Positions 1-10,555 of a DNA stretch of 64,000 nt are shown piece by piece; positions within the stretch are counted from its first letter, which is position 1, and the number at the start of each line of letters is the position of its first letter. This DNA is from Balaenoptera acutorostrata (lineage: Eukaryota > Chordata > Mammalia > Artiodactyla > Balaenopteridae): positions 1-64,000 of the forward strand of contig NW_026645881.1 of the NCBI RefSeq assembly GCF_949987535.1. The letters are read 5' to 3'. The notes under the pieces are model-generated. The model did no database searches. It was given only the letters and a program-made list of their open reading frames with translations, and was not told the origin of the DNA. The translations under genes were made by a program, and so were the position numbers.

Positions 1-634
1 GGATTGACCATATCTAGACCCACAGCTGATTGAGACATAAGGGTGGACACTCTTGGGGCTGAGAGGTTCGGTGAGGTTGGGTGAGCCAACGCAGACCCTT
101 TCAAGTAATACTGCATGGTACCCATCCCATGGGTCCCAAATCTCCAGGTTCAAGGGCATCTTCCTACGTCGAAAACAGGCATGAGAAACCCAGAAGATGG
201 TACACCGTGTGATCGGGAAAGGTTTCTAAAACGCACCTCATTTCTCATCTCCTTTGCTCGGGTTCGCCATTCCAGCCGATTTACTAGCCATCTCCCTCCT
301 TGGAGAATCAGCACCTTTAACCTCCTGTTCCGTACAGGTTGCAATTTGTCCTGAGGATGAACGGGAAGAGGGGGAACCAATGAGAGACTAGCTCTAGTTG
401 TTGGGACAGGCACAGGTCACTCTATTTTCCCATCAGGAAGAAGAATTAAGCACAAGCTCAGCCTGCCCCCCAGAACCAGAAGAGGGCCTGAAGCAATCCT
501 GCGCTTTTGCGTCCAGCTCCCAAAAAAGAGAGTTGAAAAATGGAGCTCAGGGGCACTGCAATTCACAAACCTGCAGAGTTTTAAATGATACCTCTCGTCC
601 ACAAATATATTAAGGGAAGGCAACGAAGAGGCTT
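1..634. other. Unrecognised left part of the monomer
   Basis: This part of each monomer matches no mobile element or gene I recognise. It is CpG-containing, carries short open frames on both strands, and is as conserved between copies as the rest. In later monomers it is the first ~634 bases. Confidence 0.6.
120..134. repeat. Short inverted repeat at the KpnI site
   Basis: ACCCAT, a three-base CCC loop, then ATGGGT. It overlaps GGTACC (118-123), a restriction site found once per monomer by eye and lost in monomer 33. Likely incidental. Confidence 0.5.
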
Positions 635-725
635 TGAAAGCAAGGCAGAATTGCAGGAAACAGATTTCAGGAGGTAGATTCGAATCGCCTTGAAAGCACA
701 TGAAAAGCGGCAAAACGTGGACAAT
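635..725 (+). mobile_element. Possible second, upstream L1 ORF2-derived fragment
   Basis: GGCAGAATTGC (643-653), AACAGATTTC (660-669) and GCACATGAAAAGCGGC (695-710) resemble consecutive parts of the L1 ORF2 stretch that normally precedes the fragment right of the palindrome (remembered L1 text around GAACAGACATTTC and GCACATGAAAAGATGC). If right, the palindrome sits between two overlapping pieces of L1. The match is short and gapped, so this is tentative. Confidence 0.4.
677..687 (+). other. B-box-like motif GATTCGAATCG
   Basis: It matches 9 of 11 positions of the RNA polymerase III B box (GGTTCGAATCC) and contains the exact 10-base palindrome GATTCGAATC. I see no convincing A box at the usual distance upstream, and the region is better explained as L1-like sequence. 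Repeated in every monomer. Confidence 0.2.
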
Positions 726-732
726 GATGCCC

Positions 733-804
733 TTGGCCAAAAAGGGCGTATGCGTTTTTTCCTGAATATATTCAGGAAAAAACGCATACGCCCTTTTTGG
801 CCAA
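733..804. repeat. Perfect 72-bp palindrome, no spacer (reference copy)
   Basis: Bases 733-768 are the exact reverse complement of 769-804. Each 36-base arm starts TTGGCCAAAAAGGGCGTATG on its own strand, runs through a six-T tract and meets the other at CCTGAATA/TATTCAGG. Symmetry stops abruptly at both outer ends (C at 732, C at 805). Every complete monomer carries it, at the positions given in the monomer entries; 34 of 36 are exact. As single-stranded DNA or RNA it would form a very stable hairpin, and in duplex form it could extrude a cruciform. Its function is unknown. It could be the remnant of a palindromic insertion or an inverted duplication of local sequence. Confidence 0.95.
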
Positions 805-910
805 CCAAGCAACCTGGAAAGGCCAATCAGCGCTCCAAAGAAGTCTCGCTTCCCAGCGGGCAAAAGGGCCATGCGGAAAAAAAGTGTCCAAACCAGAAAT
901 GCAGGACCGG

Positions 911-1230
911 CCATGGAGAAATGGGAGCCTTGCTACGCTGATGGGTGGGATGTAAATTGCCAACAGCCACTCTGGAGAAGTGTACGGTGTGTTCTGAAAC
1001 ATCTAAAAAACACAGCTTGGAGAGCATAGGGCACTTCCACTCATGGGCGTATAAATTGGGAAAACTAAAAATCAGCAAGACACAGGCACCCCAAAGTTTA
1101 GGGCTGCTCTGTTGACAAGAACCCCCACTTCATTACACCTTAAATATCCTAGGAAAGAGAAAAATGGATAAAGAAGTTGTGGTCCTCATGTACAATGGAA
1201 TATCACTCAGCCATGAAATCCACGTCATAA
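911..1230 (+). pseudogene. Decayed L1 ORF2p C-terminal coding remnant
   Basis: Two conceptual peptides in the same frame match the C-terminal end of L1 ORF2p as I know it. Bases 964-1008 encode QPLWRSVRCVLKHLK, matching the QPLW-x-x-V-x-x-x-LK-x-LK pattern. Bases 1165-1218 encode WIKKLWSSCTMEYHSAMK, matching the WI-K-K-x-W...TMEYYSAIK pattern, and a TAA stop follows at 1228-1230. A TAG at 1027-1029 and lost codons separate them, so nothing is expressed as ORF2p. This lies in the C-terminal segment of ORF2p beyond the reverse transcriptase domain. The same fossil recurs in all later complete monomers. Confidence 0.85.
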
Positions 1231-1671
1231 GGCTAGTAGCAGCACGATGAGTGGATTTAGGTACGACGATTCTAAGTGAAATAAGTCACACAGAAAAAGA
1301 CACTTATCATAAGATATCACTTAGAGAGGGAATGTAAAAACCGCTACACTTGAACTGAATTACAAAACAGAACAGAGTCACACGTTCAGAAAACACACTA
1401 TGGCTGCTGAACGGGAAAGGTGAGGTGGGGTGATGCATAAAACAAGGGTTTCAAATTAGCTCAGATACCGTTCCATAAACCCAATATGTAAGAGACAAGA
1501 CCTATTCCTTTTTCAGTGAACTGGACTCAACACCCCCTATTCACCGCACAAGAATATATCTGACTAGTAAGAATCTTCAAACCTATGTATTGATATCTCT
1601 CTGTAAGTGAGTCAAGGGGGTGTAAAGCGGCATAAACACAGCCGTGAAAAGCAGCTAAACAACATTATAAA

Positions 1672-1677
1672 AATAAA
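1672..1677 (+). promoter_or_regulatory. AATAAA at the end of the L1-derived part
   Basis: The hexamer sits in the A/T-rich tract ending the L1 homology, where L1 elements carry their own polyadenylation signal. It is present in the other monomers too. Whether it acts on any satellite transcript is unknown. Confidence 0.4.
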
Positions 1678-1760
1678 TTACTTTTCAAAACCCGTGAAAC
1701 AAAGGCAGTGAAAGAGAGAGCAATTCTTACAAAATTCGTTCAGGGGCTGTGATGCAACCT

Positions 1761-3519
1761 GGATTGACCATATCTAGACCCACAGCTGATTGAGACATAA
1801 GGGTGGACACTCTTGGGGCTGAGAGGTTCGGTGAGGTTGGGTGAGCCAACGCAGACCCTTTCAAGTAATACTGCATGGTACCCATCCCATGGGTCCCAAA
1901 TCTCCAGGTTCAAGGGCATCTTCCTACGTCGAAAACAGGCATGAGAAACCCAGAAGATGGTACACCGTGTGATCGGGAAAGGTTTCTAAAACGCACCTCA
2001 TTTCTCATCTCCTTTGCTCGGGTTCGCCATTCCAGCCGATTTACTAGCCATCTCCCTCCTTGGAGAATCAGCACCTTTAACCTCCTGTTCCGTACAGGTT
2101 GCAATTTGTCCTGAGGATGAACGGGAAGAGGGGGAACCAATGAGAGACTAGCTCTAGGTGTTGGGACAGGCACAGGTCACTCTATTTTCCCATCAGGAAG
2201 AAGAATTAAGCACAAGCTCAGCCTGCCCCCCAGAACCAGAAGAGGGCCTGAAGTAATCCTGCGCTTTTGCGGCCAGCTCCCAAAAAAGCGAGTTGAAAAA
2301 TGGAGCTCAGGGGCACTGCAATTCACAAACCTGCAGAGTTTTAAATGATACCTCTCGTCCACAAATATATTAAGGGAAGGCAACGAAGAGGCTTTGAAAG
2401 CAAGGCAGAATTGCAGGAAACAGATTTCAGGAGGTAGATTCGAATCGCCTTGAAAGCACATGAAAAGCGGCAAAACGTGGACAATGATGCCCTTGGCCAA
2501 AAAGGGCGTATGCGTTTTTTCCTGAATATATTCAGGAAAAAACGCATACGCCCTTTTTGGCCAACCAAGCAACCTGGAAAGGCCAATCAGCGCTCCAAAG
2601 AAGTCTCGCTTCCCAGCGGGCAAAAGGGCCATGCGGAAAAAAGTGTCCAAACCAGAAATGCAGGACCGGCCATGGAGAAATGGGAGCCTTGCTACGCTGA
2701 TGGGTGGGATGTAAATTGCCAACAGCCACTCTGGAGAAGTGTACGGTGTGTTCTGAAACATCTAAAAAACACAGCTTGGAGAGCATAGGGCACTTCCACT
2801 CATGGGCGTATAAATTGGGAAAACTAAAAATCAGCAAGACACAGGCACCCCAAAGTTTAGGGCTGCTCTGTTGACAAGAACCCCCACTTCATTACACCTT
2901 AAATATCCTAGGAAAGAGAAAAATGGATAAAGAAGTTGTGGTCCTCATGTACAATGGAATATCACTCAGCCATGAAATCCACGTCATAAGGCTAGTAGCA
3001 GCACGATGAGTCGATTTAGGTACGACGATTCTAAGTGAAATAAGTCACACAGAAAAAAACACTTATCATAAGATATCACTTAGAGAGGGAATGTAAAAAC
3101 CGCTACACTTGAACTGAATTACAAAACAGAACAGAGTCACACGTTCAGAAAGCACACTATGGCTGCTGAACGGGAAAGGTGAGGTGGGGTGATGCATAAA
3201 ACAAGGGTTTCAAATTAGCTCCGATACCGTTCCATAAACCCAATATGTAAGAGACAAGACCTATTCCTTTTTCAGTGAACTGGACTCAACACCCCCTATT
3301 CACCGCACAAGAATATATCTGACTAGTAAGAATCTTCAAACCTATGTATTGATATCTCTCTGTAAGTGAGTCAAGGGGGTGTAAAGCGGCATAAACACAG
3401 CCGTGAAAAGCAGCTAAACCCCATTATAAAAATAAATTACTTTTCAAAACCCGTGAAACAAAGGCAGTGAAAGAGAGAGCAATTCTTACAAAATTCGTTC
3501 AGGGGCTGTGATGCAACCT
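1761..3519 (+). repeat. Satellite monomer 2 (1,759 bp)
   Basis: Palindrome 2493-2564 intact; L1-derived part about 2566-3439. Private changes include AAGTAATCC near 2251 and CAGAAAGCACAC near 3147. It carries the GAGTCGATTT variant near 3008 that reappears in monomers 15, 18 and 23-25. Confidence 0.9.
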
Positions 3520-5278
3520 GGATTGACCATATCTAGACCCACAGCTGATTGAGACATAAGGGTGGACACTCTTGGGGCTGAGAGGTTCGGTGAGGTTGGG
3601 TGAGCCAACGCAGACCCTTTCAAGTAATACTGCATGGTACCCATCCCATGGGTCCCAAATCTCCAGGTTCAAGGGCATCTTCCTACGTCGAAAACAGGCA
3701 TGAGAAACCCAGAAGATGGTACACCGTGTGATCGGGAAAGGTTTCTAAAACGCACCTCATTTCTCATCTCCTTTGCTCGGGTTCGCCATTCCAGCCGATT
3801 TACTAGCCATCTCCCTCCTTGGAGAATCAGCACCTTTAACCTCCTGTTCCGTACAGGTTGCAATTTGTCCTGAGGATGAACGGGAAGAGGGGGAACCAAT
3901 GAGAGACTAGCTCTAGTTGTTGGGACAGGCACAGGTCACTCTATTTTCCCATCAGGAAGAAGAATTAAGCACAAGCTCAGCCTGCCCCCCAGAACCAGAA
4001 GAGGGCCTGAAGCAATACTGCGCTTTTGCGTCCAGCTCCCAAAAAAGAGAGTTGAAAAATGGAGCTCAGGGGCACTGCAATTCACAAACCTGCAGAGTTT
4101 TAAATGATACCTCTCGTCCACAAATATATTAAGGGAAGGCAACGAAGAGGCTTTGAAAGCAAGGCAGAATTGCAGGAAACAAATTTCAGGAGGTAGATTC
4201 GAATCGCCTTGAAAGCACATGAAAAGCGGCAAAACGTGGACAATGATGCCCTTGGCCAAAAAGGGCGTATGCGTTTTTTCCTGAATATATTCAGGAAAAA
4301 ACGCACACGCCCTTTTTGGCCAACCAAGCAACCTGGAAAGGCCAATCAGCGCTCCAAAGAAGTGTCGCTTCCCAGCGGGCAAAAGGGCCATGCGGAAAAA
4401 AGTGTCCAAACCAGAAATGCAGGACCGGCCATGGAGAAATGGGAGCCTTGCTACGCTGATGGGTGGGATGTAAATTGCCAACAGCCACTCTGGAGAAGTG
4501 TACGGTGTGTTCTGAAACATCTAAAAAACACAGCTTGGAGAGCATAGGGCACTTCCACTCATGGGCGTATAAATTGGGAAAACTAAAAATCAGCAAGACA
4601 CAGGCACCCCAAAGTTTAGGGCTGCTCTGTTGACAAGAACCCCCACTTCATTACACCTTAAATATCCTAGGAAAGAGAAAAATGGATAAAGAAGTTGTGG
4701 TCCTCATGTACAATGGAATATCACTCAGCCATGAAATCCACGTCATAAGGCTAGTAGCAGCACGATGAGTGGATTTAGGTACGACGATTCTAAGTGAAAT
4801 AAGTCACACAGAAAAAGACACTTATCATAAGATATCACTTAGAGAGGGAATGTAAAAACCGCTACACTTGAACTGAATTACAAAACAGAACAGAGACACA
4901 CGTTTAGGAAACACACTATGGCTGCTGAACGGGAAAGGTGAGGTGGGGTGATGCATAAAACAAGGGTTTCAAATTAGCTCCGATACCGTTCCATAAACCC
5001 AATATGTAAGAGACAAGACCTATTCCTTTTTCAGTGAACTGGACTCAACACCCCCTATTCACCGCACAAGAATATATCTGACTAGGAAGAATCTTCAAAC
5101 CTATGTATTGATATCTCTCTGTAAGTGAGTCAAGGGGGTGTAAAGCGGCATAAACACAGCCGTGAAAAGCAGCTAAACCCCATTATAAAAATAAATTACT
5201 TTTCAAAACCCGTGAAACAAAGGCAGTGAAAGAGAGAGCAATTCTTACAAAATTCGTTCAGGGGCTGTGATGCAACCT
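3520..5278 (+). repeat. Satellite monomer 3 (1,759 bp)
   Basis: Its left half resembles monomer 1. The palindrome at 4252-4323 has one mismatch in the right arm (T to C at 4306). L1-derived part about 4325-5198. Private changes are CAATACTGC near 4013, AAATTTCAGG near 4180 and AAGTGTCGC near 4361. The 3' half has GAGACACACGTTTAGG, shared with monomers 4, 16, 19, 21 and 27. Confidence 0.9.
4252..4323. repeat. 72-bp palindrome with one mismatch (monomer 3)
   Basis: The right arm reads CGCACACGCC where all others read CGCATACGCC (T to C at 4306). One of only two imperfect copies. Confidence 0.95.
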
Positions 5279-7037
5279 GGATTGACCATATCTAGACCCA
5301 CAGCTGATTGAGACATAAGGGTGGACACTCTTGGGGCTGAGAGGTTCGGTGAGGTTGGGTGAGCCAACGCAGACCCTTTCAAGTAATACTGCATGGTACC
5401 CATCCCATGGGTCCCAAATCTCCAGGTTCAAGGGCATCTTCCTACGTCGAAAACAGGCATGAGAAACCCAGAAGATGGTACACCGTGTGATCGGGAAAGG
5501 TTTCTAAAACGCACCTCATTTCTCATCTCCTTTGCTCGGGTTCGCCATTCCAGCCGATTTACTAGCCATCTCCCTCCTTGGAGAATCAGCACCTTTAACC
5601 TCCTGTTCCGTACAGGTTGCAATTTGTCCTGAGGATGAACGGGAAGAGGGGGAACCAATGAGAGACTAGCTCTAGGTGTTGGGACAGGCACAGGTCACTC
5701 TATTTTCCCATCAGGAAGAAGAATTAAGCACAAGCTCAGCCTGCCCCCCAGAACCAGAAGAGGGCCTGAAGCAATCCTGCGCTTTTGCGGCCAGCTCCCA
5801 AAAAAGCGAGTTGAAAAATGGAGCTCAGGGGCACTGCAATTCACAAACCTGCAGAGTTTTAAATGATACCTCTCGTCCACAAATATATTAAGGGAAGGCA
5901 ACGAAGAGGCTTTGAAAGCAAGGCAGAATTGCAGGAAACAGATTTCAGGAGGTAGATTCGAATCGCCTTGAAAGCACATGAAAAGCGGCAAAACGTGGAC
6001 AATGATGCCCTTGGCCAAAAAGGGCGTATGCGTTTTTTCCTGAATATATTCAGGAAAAAACGCATACGCCCTTTTTGGCCAACCAAGCAACCTGGAAAGG
6101 CCAATCAGCGCTCCAAAGAAGTCTCGCTTCCCAGCGGGCAAAAGGGCCATGCGGAAAAAAGTGTCCAAACCAGAAATGCAGGACCGGCCATGGAGAAATG
6201 GGAGCCTTGCTACGCTGATGGGTGGGATGTAAATTGCCAACAGCCACTCTGGAGAAGTGTACGGTGTGTTCTGAAACATCTAAAAAACACAGCTTGGAGA
6301 GCATAGGGCACTTCCACTCATGGGCGTATAAATTGGGAAAACTAAAAATCAGCAAGACACAGGCACCACAGAGTTTAGGGCTGCTCTGTTGACAAGAACC
6401 CCCACTTCATTACACCTTAAATATCCTAGGAAAGAGAAAAATGGATAAAGAAGTTGTGATCCTCATGTACAATGGAATATCACTCAGCCATGAAATCCAC
6501 GTCATAAGGCTAGTAGCAGCACGATGAGTGGATTTAGGTACGACGATTCTAAGTGAAATAAGTCACACAGAAAAAGACACTTATCATAAGACATCACTTA
6601 GAGAGGGAATGTAAAAACCGCTACACTTGAACTGAATTACAAAACAGAACAGAGACACACGTTTAGGAAACACACTATGGCTGCTGAACGGGAAAGGTGA
6701 GGTGGGGTGATGCATAAAACAAGGGTTTCAAATTAGCTCCGATACCGTTCCATAAACCCAATATGTAAGAGACAAGACCTATTCCTTTTTCAGTGAACTG
6801 GACTCAACACCCCGTATTCACCGCACAAGAATATATCTGACTAGGAAGAATCTTCAAACCTATGTATTGATATCTCTCTGTAAGTGAGTCAAGGGGGTGT
6901 AAAGCGGCATAAACACAGCCGTGAAAAGCAGCTAAACCCCATTATAAAAATAAATTACTTTTCAAAACCCGTGAAACAAAGGCAGTGAAAGAGAGAGCAA
7001 TTCTTACAAAATTCGTTCAGGGGCTGTGATGCAACCT
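5279..7037 (+). repeat. Satellite monomer 4 (1,759 bp)
   Basis: Palindrome 6011-6082 intact; L1-derived part about 6084-6957. Private changes are CACCACAGAG near 6365, GTTGTGATCC near 6452, AAGACATCAC near 6589 and ACCCCGTATTC near 6811. Confidence 0.9.
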
Positions 7038-8796
7038 GGATTGACCATATCTAGACCCACAGCTGATTGAGACATAAGGGTGGACACTCTTGGGGCTGAG
7101 AGGTTCGGTGAGGTTGGGTGAGCCAACGCAGACCCTTTCAAGTAATACTGCATGGTACCCATCCCATGGGTCCCAAATCTCCAGGTTCAAGGGCATCTTC
7201 CTACGTCGAAAACAGGCATGAGAAACCCAGAAGATGGTACACCGTGTGATCGGGAAAGGTTTCTAAAACGCACCTCATTTCTCATCTCCTTTGCTCGGGT
7301 TCGCCATTCCAGCCGATTTACTAGCCATCTCCCTCCTTGGAGAATCAGCACCTTTAACCTCCTGTTCCGTACAGGTTGCAATTTGTCCTGAGGATGAACG
7401 GGAAGAGGGGGAACCAATGAGAGACTAGCTCTAGGTGTTGGGACAGGCACAGGTCACTCTATTTTCCCATCAGGAAGAAGAATTAAGCACAAGCTCAGCC
7501 TGCCCCCCAGAACCAGAAGAGGGCCTGAAGCAATCCTGCGCTTTTGCGGCCAGCTCCCAAAAAAGCGAGTTGAAAAATGGAGCTCAGGGGCACTGCAATT
7601 CACAAACCTGCAGAGTTTTAAATGATACCTCTCGTCCACAAATATATTAAGGGAAGGCAACGAAGAGGCTTTGAAAGCAAGGCAGAATTGCAGGAAACAG
7701 ATTTCAGGAGGTAGATTCGAATCGCCTTGAAAGCACATGAAAAGCGGCAAAACGTGGACAATGATGCCCTTGGCCAAAAAGGGCGTATGCGTTTTTTCCT
7801 GAATATATTCAGGAAAAAACGCATACGCCCTTTTTGGCCAACCAAGCAACCTGGAAAGGCCAATCAGCGCTCCAAAGAAGTCTCGCTTCCCAGCGGGCAA
7901 AAGGGCCATGCGGAAAAAAGTGTCCAAACCAGAAATGCAGGACCGGCCATGGAGAAATGGGAGCCTTGCTACGCTGATGGGTGGGATGTAAATTGCCAAC
8001 AGCCACTCTGGAGAAGTGTACGGTGTGTTCTGAAACATCTAAAAAACACAGCTTGGAGAGCATAGGGCACTTCCACTCATGGGCGTATAAATTGGGAAAA
8101 CTAAAAATCAGCAAGACACAGGCACCCCAAAGTTTAGGGCTGCTCTGTTGACAAGAACCCCCACTTCATTACACCTTAAATATCCTAGGAAAGAGAAAAA
8201 TGGATAAAGAAGTTGTGGTCCTCATGTACAATGGAATATCACTCAGCCATGAAATCCACGTCATAAGGCTAGTAGCAGCACGATGAGTGGATTTAGGTAC
8301 GACGATTCTAAGTGAAATAAGTCACACAGAAAAAGACACTTATCATAAGATATCACTTAGAGAGGGAATGTAAAAACCGCTACACTTGAACTGAATTACA
8401 AAACAGAACAGAGTCACACGTTCAGGAAACACACTATGGCTGCTGAACGGGAAAGGTGAGGTGGGGTGATGCATAAAACAAGGGTTTCAAATTAGCTCAG
8501 ATACCGTTCCATAAACCCAATATGTAAGAGACAAGACCTATTCCTTTTTCAGTGAACTGGACTCAACACCCCCTATTCACCGCACAAGAATATATCTGAC
8601 TAGGAAGAATCTTCAAACCTATGTATTGATATCTCTCTGTAAGTGAGTCAAGGGGGTGTAAAGCGGCATAAACACAGCCGTGAAAAGCAGCTAAACCCCA
8701 TTATAAAAATAAATTACTTTTCAAAACCCGTGAAACAAAGGCAGTGAAAGAGAGAGCAATTCTTACAAAATTCGTTCAGGGGCTGTGATGCAACCT
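7038..8796 (+). repeat. Satellite monomer 5 (1,759 bp)
   Basis: Palindrome 7770-7841; L1-derived part about 7843-8716. Read by eye, I see no difference between this copy and monomers 6 and 7. It represents the consensus of the left block. Confidence 0.9.
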
Positions 8797-10555
8797 GGAT
8801 TGACCATATCTAGACCCACAGCTGATTGAGACATAAGGGTGGACACTCTTGGGGCTGAGAGGTTCGGTGAGGTTGGGTGAGCCAACGCAGACCCTTTCAA
8901 GTAATACTGCATGGTACCCATCCCATGGGTCCCAAATCTCCAGGTTCAAGGGCATCTTCCTACGTCGAAAACAGGCATGAGAAACCCAGAAGATGGTACA
9001 CCGTGTGATCGGGAAAGGTTTCTAAAACGCACCTCATTTCTCATCTCCTTTGCTCGGGTTCGCCATTCCAGCCGATTTACTAGCCATCTCCCTCCTTGGA
9101 GAATCAGCACCTTTAACCTCCTGTTCCGTACAGGTTGCAATTTGTCCTGAGGATGAACGGGAAGAGGGGGAACCAATGAGAGACTAGCTCTAGGTGTTGG
9201 GACAGGCACAGGTCACTCTATTTTCCCATCAGGAAGAAGAATTAAGCACAAGCTCAGCCTGCCCCCCAGAACCAGAAGAGGGCCTGAAGCAATCCTGCGC
9301 TTTTGCGGCCAGCTCCCAAAAAAGCGAGTTGAAAAATGGAGCTCAGGGGCACTGCAATTCACAAACCTGCAGAGTTTTAAATGATACCTCTCGTCCACAA
9401 ATATATTAAGGGAAGGCAACGAAGAGGCTTTGAAAGCAAGGCAGAATTGCAGGAAACAGATTTCAGGAGGTAGATTCGAATCGCCTTGAAAGCACATGAA
9501 AAGCGGCAAAACGTGGACAATGATGCCCTTGGCCAAAAAGGGCGTATGCGTTTTTTCCTGAATATATTCAGGAAAAAACGCATACGCCCTTTTTGGCCAA
9601 CCAAGCAACCTGGAAAGGCCAATCAGCGCTCCAAAGAAGTCTCGCTTCCCAGCGGGCAAAAGGGCCATGCGGAAAAAAGTGTCCAAACCAGAAATGCAGG
9701 ACCGGCCATGGAGAAATGGGAGCCTTGCTACGCTGATGGGTGGGATGTAAATTGCCAACAGCCACTCTGGAGAAGTGTACGGTGTGTTCTGAAACATCTA
9801 AAAAACACAGCTTGGAGAGCATAGGGCACTTCCACTCATGGGCGTATAAATTGGGAAAACTAAAAATCAGCAAGACACAGGCACCCCAAAGTTTAGGGCT
9901 GCTCTGTTGACAAGAACCCCCACTTCATTACACCTTAAATATCCTAGGAAAGAGAAAAATGGATAAAGAAGTTGTGGTCCTCATGTACAATGGAATATCA
10001 CTCAGCCATGAAATCCACGTCATAAGGCTAGTAGCAGCACGATGAGTGGATTTAGGTACGACGATTCTAAGTGAAATAAGTCACACAGAAAAAGACACTT
10101 ATCATAAGATATCACTTAGAGAGGGAATGTAAAAACCGCTACACTTGAACTGAATTACAAAACAGAACAGAGTCACACGTTCAGGAAACACACTATGGCT
10201 GCTGAACGGGAAAGGTGAGGTGGGGTGATGCATAAAACAAGGGTTTCAAATTAGCTCAGATACCGTTCCATAAACCCAATATGTAAGAGACAAGACCTAT
10301 TCCTTTTTCAGTGAACTGGACTCAACACCCCCTATTCACCGCACAAGAATATATCTGACTAGGAAGAATCTTCAAACCTATGTATTGATATCTCTCTGTA
10401 AGTGAGTCAAGGGGGTGTAAAGCGGCATAAACACAGCCGTGAAAAGCAGCTAAACCCCATTATAAAAATAAATTACTTTTCAAAACCCGTGAAACAAAGG
10501 CAGTGAAAGAGAGAGCAATTCTTACAAAATTCGTTCAGGGGCTGTGATGCAACCT
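8797..10555 (+). repeat. Satellite monomer 6 (1,759 bp)
   Basis: Palindrome 9529-9600; L1-derived part about 9602-10475. Apparently identical to monomers 5 and 7. Confidence 0.9.

Larger units (their letters stand above)
806..1680 (+). mobile_element. Fossil LINE-1 3' end inside the monomer (reference copy)
   Basis: The stretch reads in order like the 3' end of a mammalian L1: CTCCAAAGAAG (833-843), ATGGAGAAATGGGAGCC (913-929), GTGGGATGTAAATTG (945-959), CAGCCACTCTGGAGAA (964-979), GGATAAAGAAG (1166-1176), ACAATGGAATATCACTCAGC (1192-1211), TAAGTGAAATAAGTCACACA (1273-1292), GATATCACTT (1313-1322), and a terminal A/T-rich tract with AATAAA. These correspond to the end of ORF2 followed by the 3' UTR, in sense orientation and with short gaps. 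It cannot be mobile: it lacks the 5' portion and has stops and indels. Every complete monomer has the same segment. The left limit next to the palindrome is uncertain; the part from about 910 onward is secure. Confidence 0.85.
1..1760 (+). repeat. Satellite monomer 1 (reference copy, 1,760 bp)
   Basis: The palindrome lies at 733-804 and the L1-derived part at about 806-1680. This copy is one base longer than the norm because the A-run near 876-882 has an extra A. It shares GTTGTTGGG (near 397) and GCGTCCAGC (near 509) with monomer 3 but not with monomer 2. Near 1658 it alone reads AAACAACATTAT where later copies read AAACCCCATTAT; its version is closer to mammalian L1 3' ends. Confidence 0.9.

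Noticed and set aside
677..687. tRNA gene or SINE B box
   Set aside because: There is no cloverleaf, no convincing A box and no pol III T-run terminator in the right place.
733..804. Rho-independent terminator (stem plus T-run)
   Set aside because: The T-run is inside the symmetric arm, the context is vertebrate satellite DNA, and there is no bacterial gene to terminate.
733..804. Insertion of a palindromic miniature transposon
   Set aside because: I see no flanking target-site duplication and recognise no family. Local inverted duplication explains it as well, so it is kept as an open question and not called.
1050..1056. TATA box (TATAAAT) as a promoter
   Set aside because: It lies in the L1-derived part where L1 has GGGCATATATCC, and no start-site context supports a promoter.
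1875..2173. Short open frames on both strands in the left part of the monomer (79 codons plus, 87 codons minus)
   Set aside because: They overlap each other, show no domain, signal or codon evidence, and one is destroyed by a deletion in monomer 27.
2177..2761. A 194-codon minus-strand open frame repeated in almost every monomer
   Set aside because: Its recurrence follows from repeat homogeneity. It runs antisense through the L1 fossil and the palindrome, resembles no protein I know, and is broken by the one-base indels in monomers 1, 14, 15, 18 and 24.
2450..2788. A 112-codon plus-strand open frame
   Set aside because: Its C-terminal third is the L1 ORF2p fossil (QPLW region) and its middle is the palindrome read through. 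It is a remnant, not a gene, and it overlaps open frames on the other strand.
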